NCBI GenBank assembly: GCA_050181375.1
Contig: JBFXDF010000027.1
Span: 1 to 25,863 of the forward strand
Direction: 5' to 3'
DNA from: DATARH01 sp050181375
GTDB taxonomy: Bacteria; Pseudomonadota; Alphaproteobacteria; ATCC43930; CGMCC-115725
DNA length: 25,863 nt
Shown: positions 21,621 to 25,863 of the stretch, in pieces
Position numbering within the stretch: the first letter of the stretch is position 1
How the letters are laid out: every line of letters begins with the position of its first letter
Notes under the pieces: generated by a model
What the model saw: only the letters and a program-made list of their open reading frames with translations
Databases searched by the model: none
Told to the model about the DNA's origin: nothing
Position numbers and translations under genes: made by a program

Positions 21621-22418
21621 CTACTCGAACAGTCGGCGCATCGGGTCGAGCTGTCGGATATAGGTCAGGTCCATGTTGACCGGCGTGATCGAGACCTTGT
21701 TCTCGGTCAGTGCGGCAATGTCGGTTCCGGGTTCGGGGTCGCCCACCTCGCGGATCGGGCCGATCCAGTAATAGGGCCGGCCGCGCGGGTCGCTGCCCTC
21801 GGTCAGGTTTTCCGCGATGTCCCGCTTGCCCTGGCGGGTCACCGCAAATCCGGCGACCCGGTCCGCCGGCACACCCGGAAAATTGACATTGACCAGCAGG
21901 TTCGCGGGCCACGACTGCTTCAGCAGTCGGCGGATCACCTTGGCGCCGAGCGTCTTGCTGGTGTCCCACGGGATCGGCGAACCGTCGGGATATTCCTGGC
22001 TCAGCGCGATTGCCGGTATGCCGAGCAGCGCCGCTTCCATCGCCGCCGCCACGGTTCCCGAATAGGTCATGTCCTCGCCGGCGTTGCTGCCGCCGTTGAT
22101 GCCGGACAGCACCAGGTCGGGCGGCCGCTCGCGCAGCACCTTCTTGACCGCCAGCAGCACGCAATCGGTCGGCGTGCCGTCCACCGCGTAATGCCGTTCC
22201 GATCTCTCGATCAGGCGCAGCGGACGCCGCGTCGTCAGCGAATGGCTGGCGCCGCTCTGCTCCTGATCGGGAGCGACGACCCAGACATCGTTGCTCAGCT
22301 CGCGCGCGACCTGTTCGAGGATTTTGATTCCCGGCGATTCGATCCCATCGTCGTTCGAGATCAGGATGCGGCATGTTTCGACATCGATGCGCCGGTCGGG
22401 GATCGGTCTTTCAGCCAT
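21621..22418 (-). CDS. surE: 5'/3'-nucleotidase SurE
   Basis: This 265-residue cytoplasmic metal-dependent phosphatase acts on nucleoside 5'- and 3'-monophosphates. The family signature SNDDGIESPGI is at 21-31 (metal ligands Asp23, Asp24), the SGASHS block at 55-60 (Ser55), and SGINGGSNAGEDMTYSGTVAAAMEA from 105 (Asn108 and Asn112). Other conserved parts are YAVDGTPTDCV and VNVNFP. It starts with ATG at 22418, overlapping the serS stop by 8 bp, so the two are cotranslated. It has a short extra N-terminus of about 15 residues compared with E. coli. Confidence 0.96.
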   Translation of the reverse strand: MAERPIPDRRIDVETCRILISNDDGIESPGIKILEQVARELSNDVWVVAPDQEQSGASHSLTTRRPLRLIERSERHYAVDGTPTDCVLLAVKKVLRERPPDLVLSGINGGSNAGEDMTYSGTVAAAMEAALLGIPAIALSQEYPDGSPIPWDTSKTLGAKVIRRLLKQSWPANLLVNVNFPGVPADRVAGFAVTRQGKRDIAENLTEGSDPRGRPYYWIGPIREVGDPEPGTDIAALTENKVSITPVNMDLTYIRQLDPMRRLFE

Positions 22419-23688
22419 CGGGCGCTATCACCTTCTGTCCGGCCATATAGGTCTGCAACGCCTCGGGGATTGCGACAGTGCCATCGGCGTGCTGGTAGTT
22501 TTCGAGCACGGCGATCAGCGCGCGGCCGACCGCAAGACCGGACCCGTTCAGCGTGTGCACCGGGCGGGTCCCCTTGCCGCCGGCCGGCCGGCCGCGCGCC
22601 TTCATCCGCAGCGCCTGAAACGGGCCGCAATTCGAGCAGCTGGAAATCTCGCGATAGGCGTTCTGCCCCGGCAGCCAGACTTCGAGGTCGTAGGTCTTCC
22701 GCGCCGCGAAACCCATGTCGCCGGCCGCCAGCAGCATCACCCGATAGGCCAGTCCGAGCCGCTTCAGAACCTCCTCGGCGCAGGAAGTCATCCGCTCGTG
22801 CTCCGTCTCGGAATCCTCCGGCCGCGTGATCGAGACCAGTTCGACCTTCGGAAACTGGTGCTGACGGATCATGCCGCGGGTGTCGCGACCCGCCGACCCG
22901 GCTTCCGAACGGAAACACGCGGTCCACGCCGTAAAGCGCAGCGGCAGCGCCCCCTCATCGAGTATTTCACCGGCCACGAGATTGGTCAGCGGCACCTCGG
23001 CTGTCGGTATCAGCCACAACCCCTCTCGGGTTTGAAACATGTCCTCGGCGGCTTTCGGCAGCTGACCGGTGCCAAACGGGATTTCGTCGCGCACCAGATA
23101 GGGCGGGGCGATCTCGGTATAGCCGAACTCGCGCGTGTGCAGATCGAGCATGAATTGCGCCAGCGCGCGCTCGAGCCGCGCCAGAGCGCCCTTCAGCACG
23201 ACAAACCGCGATCCCGAGAGCTTGGCGGCGGCGGCGAAATCCATCATCCCGAGCGTCTCGCCGATCGCCTCGTGCGGGCGCGGCGCGAAATCGAAATGCG
23301 GCCGCTCGCCGAACCGCCGGATTTCGACATTCGCGCTCTCGTCAAGCCCATCCGGCACATCGGGCGCCGGCAGGTTCGGCAACATCGCCAGGAGATCGTC
23401 GAGTTGACGGCGCAACCCGGCGGCGCGGCTCAACGTCGCCTCTTCTGCTTCCTTGCGCTGCGCGATTTCGGCGAGCAGCGCGTCGACCGCCTCGCCACGT
23501 TTCTTGGCGGCGCCAACCTCGCGCGACAGCCGGTTGCGGACGGCCTGCGCCTCCTCGGCGGCGGTCTGCAACGCGCGCCATTCCCGGTCGATCGCCAGAA
23601 CCTCTTCGGTGCGGGGCGGCAGCCCGCGCCGCGCCAGGCCGCGGTCGAATTGCTCGGGGTTCTCCCGGATCCATCGCAAATCGTGCAT
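22411..23688 (-). CDS. serS: Serine--tRNA ligase
   Basis: This 425-residue class II aminoacyl-tRNA synthetase attaches serine to tRNA-Ser. It has the N-terminal coiled-coil arm (about 30-105) and motif 2 at 259-279 (FRSEAGSAGRDTRGMIRQHQF). TAEVPLTN is at 229-236, and motif 3, GSGLAVGRALIAVLEN, is at 382-397. The start MHDLRWIREN is the standard N-terminus, so the ATG at 23688 is taken and the longer frame upstream is ignored. One small deviation is NCGPFQALRMKAR at 354-365, where most family members have FQARRM. It is the first gene of a serS-surE pair. Confidence 0.97.
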   Translation of the reverse strand: MHDLRWIRENPEQFDRGLARRGLPPRTEEVLAIDREWRALQTAAEEAQAVRNRLSREVGAAKKRGEAVDALLAEIAQRKEAEEATLSRAAGLRRQLDDLLAMLPNLPAPDVPDGLDESANVEIRRFGERPHFDFAPRPHEAIGETLGMMDFAAAAKLSGSRFVVLKGALARLERALAQFMLDLHTREFGYTEIAPPYLVRDEIPFGTGQLPKAAEDMFQTREGLWLIPTAEVPLTNLVAGEILDEGALPLRFTAWTACFRSEAGSAGRDTRGMIRQHQFPKVELVSITRPEDSETEHERMTSCAEEVLKRLGLAYRVMLLAAGDMGFAARKTYDLEVWLPGQNAYREISSCSNCGPFQALRMKARGRPAGGKGTRPVHTLNGSGLAVGRALIAVLENYQHADGTVAIPEALQTYMAGQKVIAPDG

Positions 23689-23807
23689 GAACGATGCTGC
23701 CCGAATTCTTTGGCCGCGAAAATCGAACCAACCGAGCCAGGATGCCAGATGGCTTGCGCGCGGCGAAACCTGTCCTGCTGCTGACTTGGAAAGATTGCCG
23801 CGCCGCG

Positions 23808-24974
23808 TCAGCCCGCCCGCGGCAGCCACTCCTTGAGCCGCCGGGCAGCTTCGGCGATGTCCCGGATCGAACCGGCGAACGAAATCCGCACCCAGTCATC
23901 GCCGCGGATCGGATCGAAATCGCGCCCCGGCGTCGTCGCGACCCCGACCTCGTCGAGCATGCGGCGGCAGAATGCCTCGCTGTCGCGGGTCAGCGCCGAG
24001 ACATCGACAAAAAGGTAAAAGGCGCCCTCGGCCGGCGCGTAGCGGGTCAGTCCGACCTCGTTGAGCATCGCGATCAGCACATCGCGGTTGGTGCGGTAGC
24101 GCGCGACATGGCCGTCGAGCTCGGCCCGGCATCCGAACGCCGCGAGCGCGGCGAGCTGCGACAGGGTCGGCGGCGACACGTAGAAGTTTTGCGCCAGGCA
24201 TTCGACCGAGCGCGCCAGTTCGCGCGGCGCCAGCATCCAGCCGAGCCGCCAGCCGGTCATGCTGTAGTATTTCGAGAACGAATTGATGACGACGATCTCT
24301 TTGCCGAACGCGCGTGCGGTCTGCCCCGGCGCCTCGTAGGTGATGCCGTGGTAGATTTCGTCCGAGACGAGCCGGATGTCGCGCTCGCGGCACCATGCGG
24401 CAAGCCGCGCCAGTTCGGGGGCCGGGATCATCGCGCCGGTCGGGTTGGCGGGACTGGTGACGATCAGCCCCGCGATATTCCCGGTCCGCCCGACGCAATC
24501 TTCCAGCAGTTCGATGCTTGGCTGGTAGTTCGCCGCCGCGCCGGCCTCGATCAGCACCGGCTCCAAACCCAGCGCCGACAGGATGTTGCGATAGGCCGGA
24601 TAGCCCGGCGATGCCAGCGCCACCCGGTCGCCCGGCTCGAACGCGGCGATAAAAATCAGGTGGAACCCGGCCGACGACCCGGTCGTGACGATCACCTCGC
24701 CGGGCTCGACCGCGACCCCATACAAATCGCCGTAGTGCCGGGCGATTGCCTCGCGCAGCGCCGCGATCCCAAGCGAATCGGTATAGCCGATGCGGTCGGT
24801 CGCCAGCGCCGACCGCGCCGCGTCGAGCACCCCTTGGGGCGCTGGTGTGCCGGGTTGGCCGACTTCGAGATGGATGACCGACTGCCCCGCCGCCTCGCGG
24901 GCGGTGGCGGCGCCCAGCATGTCCATTGCCAGAAACGGCGGCACGAGGCCGCGGCGTGAGGGTCCGCGCGGCAT
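23808..24974 (-). CDS. Class I/II pyridoxal-phosphate aminotransferase
   Basis: This 388-residue enzyme belongs to fold-type I aminotransferases related to aspartate aminotransferase. The PLP lysine is Lys235 in NSFSKYYSMTGWRLGW; other contacts are Asn177 (NPTG), Asp205 and Tyr208 (VSDEIYHG), Arg243, and the C-terminal Arg of WVRISFAGS that binds the substrate carboxylate. The N-terminal HLEVGQPGTPAP and GYTDSLGIAALREAI match the group. The substrate cannot be fixed from sequence; many relatives are annotated as aspartate/aromatic transaminases. It lies 6 bp downstream of the DUF1272 gene. Confidence 0.92.
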   Translation of the reverse strand: MPRGPSRRGLVPPFLAMDMLGAATAREAAGQSVIHLEVGQPGTPAPQGVLDAARSALATDRIGYTDSLGIAALREAIARHYGDLYGVAVEPGEVIVTTGSSAGFHLIFIAAFEPGDRVALASPGYPAYRNILSALGLEPVLIEAGAAANYQPSIELLEDCVGRTGNIAGLIVTSPANPTGAMIPAPELARLAAWCRERDIRLVSDEIYHGITYEAPGQTARAFGKEIVVINSFSKYYSMTGWRLGWMLAPRELARSVECLAQNFYVSPPTLSQLAALAAFGCRAELDGHVARYRTNRDVLIAMLNEVGLTRYAPAEGAFYLFVDVSALTRDSEAFCRRMLDEVGVATTPGRDFDPIRGDDWVRISFAGSIRDIAEAARRLKEWLPRAG

Positions 24975-24980
24975 CGCGGT

Positions 24981-25250
24981 CTACGCGCCGGCGCCCGCGG
25001 CCATCGCCGCGGGAGCGCAGCCCGCCGTCTTGACGACTCGCCGGGTCGAGGCCGGATGGCGCAGCAGCCGATCGGCCGGCCGGATCGGCCGCCGCACCAA
25101 TTCGCCGCCGCAATTGGGGCAGCGCCCGCCGAGCACGCCGTCCGCGCAGTCGCGGCAGAACGTGCACTCGTACGAACAGATGCGCGCTTCCGCCGCATCC
25201 GGCGGCAGATCGCGGTCGCAGCATTCGCAATTCGGACGCAGCTCCAGCAT
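24981..25250 (-). CDS. DUF1272 domain protein, zinc-ribbon type
   Basis: This 89-residue protein has the DUF1272 signature at its start: MLELRPNCECCDRDLPPDAAEARICSYECTFC, with Cys pairs CECC, CSYEC, CRDC and CPNC likely binding two zinc ions. The C-terminal third is Arg/Ala-rich and poorly conserved. It lies 6 bp upstream of the aminotransferase gene and 22 bp downstream of the flavoprotein gene on the same strand, so all three may be cotranscribed. The role of the family is unknown. Confidence 0.87.
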   Translation of the reverse strand: MLELRPNCECCDRDLPPDAAEARICSYECTFCRDCADGVLGGRCPNCGGELVRRPIRPADRLLRHPASTRRVVKTAGCAPAAMAAGAGA

Positions 25251-25272
25251 CGCCCGCTACCCCGTCTCGCAC

Positions 25273-25863
25273 TCAGATATTGCGCCCGACCTGCCTTCCG
25301 GCGCTGGTTCCGGCGATCTTTCCGAAAACGGAACCGGACACCAGTCCCGTTCCACCCGGATAATTGAAGTAGAACAATCCGCCGACCAGCTCGCCGGCCG
25401 CGTACAGCCCGGGGATCGGCTTTTGCGCCACGTCGAGCACGCGGCCGTCGGTGTCGATCCTGACGCCGCCGAACGTAAAGGTCACGCCGCACGTCGTGCA
25501 ATACGCCTCGAACGGCGGCTTTTCGAGCGGCATCGCCCAGTTGGTCTTGTCGATCGCGAGGCCCCGCGTCGTGCGCCCGTCCTTGACGGTCGGGTTGTAC
25601 GGGATGCTCCGGTCGACCGCCGCGTTGTACTCGCGGATCGTCTTGAGGAACGCGGCCTTATCGACCGGCGCGTATTCGGCGATCTTGTCGGCCAGCTCCT
25701 CGATCGTGTCGGCCGTGACCTTTGTCACCTGCCGTATCCGGTATTCGTCGCGTTGATACTGCACGACCTGCTGATCGAAAACCTGCCACGCGAACTGGTG
25801 CGGCTGGTTCAATATCTCGCGGCCGTATTTGGCGTAGGTGTAGTTGCGGAAATCGGCGCCCTC
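25273..25863 (-). CDS. TcuA-like FAD-dependent dehydrogenase, C-terminal part (runs off window)
   Basis: The frame is open to the window edge, giving about 196 residues with stop at 25273. The sequence is the C-terminal region of the fumarate reductase/succinate dehydrogenase flavoprotein family: GADFRNYTYAKYGREIL, then KPPFEAYCTTCGVTFTFGGVRID and IPGLYAAGELVGGLFYFNYPGGTGLVSGSVFGKIAG, the last being the FAD-binding C-terminal block. It matches proteins annotated as tricarballylate dehydrogenase TcuA, which oxidise tricarballylate to cis-aconitate, but many such proteins act on other dicarboxylate-like substrates. The N-terminal half is missing. Confidence 0.85.
   Translation of the reverse strand, partial: EGADFRNYTYAKYGREILNQPHQFAWQVFDQQVVQYQRDEYRIRQVTKVTADTIEELADKIAEYAPVDKAAFLKTIREYNAAVDRSIPYNPTVKDGRTTRGLAIDKTNWAMPLEKPPFEAYCTTCGVTFTFGGVRIDTDGRVLDVAQKPIPGLYAAGELVGGLFYFNYPGGTGLVSGSVFGKIAGTSAGRQVGRNI

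Noticed and set aside
21603..22829. 408-codon plus frame opposite surE and serS
   Set aside because: Antisense shadow of two well-identified genes; no ribosome-binding site or family features.

Overview
The window is GC-rich alphaproteobacterial chromosome. The best lineage evidence is a CckA-type hybrid histidine kinase with a perfect CtrA-type box upstream, a DksA of the alphaproteobacterial type, and the order serS-surE-(M23/LysM lipoprotein)-(DUF815 ATPase)-yajC-secD-secF-Mth938, which from memory is common in Rhodospirillales and relatives. I cannot name a genus. There are no tRNAs, rRNAs, CRISPR arrays, phage genes or recognisable insertion sequences.

Left part (1-5553): the start of a MaoC-like hydratase gene lies downstream of two overlapping, paralogous Lin0512-family genes on the minus strand. 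Diverging from these is a proline iminopeptidase gene that may be leaderless, then a secreted PagL-like outer-membrane protein whose expected catalytic Glu is Gln. Facing it is secA.

Regulatory core (5554-9160): dksA has a sigma70-like promoter overlaid by an inverted repeat containing two GANTC sites. It is followed by cckA with a TTAA-N7-TTAA box about 90 bp before its start. Both suggest wiring into the CcrM/GcrA and CckA-ChpT-CtrA cell-cycle circuit.

Surface and accessory part (9161-13750): an orphan Wza-like polysaccharide export lipoprotein with a long low-complexity insert, a 58-residue single-helix membrane protein, a PEP-CTERM protein, a core-type (MesD-like) methionine synthase with no MesX partner in view, and a 150-residue His/Arg/Asp-rich repetitive, probably disordered protein.

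Housekeeping part (13751-25250, mostly minus strand): ribonuclease Z, Mth938-like protein, secF, secD and yajC; a DUF815 ATPase gene on plus; a class I methyltransferase gene broken by one missing base; a LysM plus degenerate-LytM lipoprotein; a gene-free stretch with interspersed-repeat remnants where related genomes usually have pcm; then surE overlapping serS, a class I aminotransferase and a DUF1272 zinc-ribbon protein. The window ends in the C-terminal part of a TcuA-like flavoprotein.

I see no clear new multi-gene defence or biosynthetic system. The strongest new observations are the CtrA box at cckA, the GANTC-bearing operator at dksA, the PagL Glu-to-Gln change, the frameshifted methyltransferase, the His-rich duplicated disordered protein and the loss of pcm from a conserved cluster.
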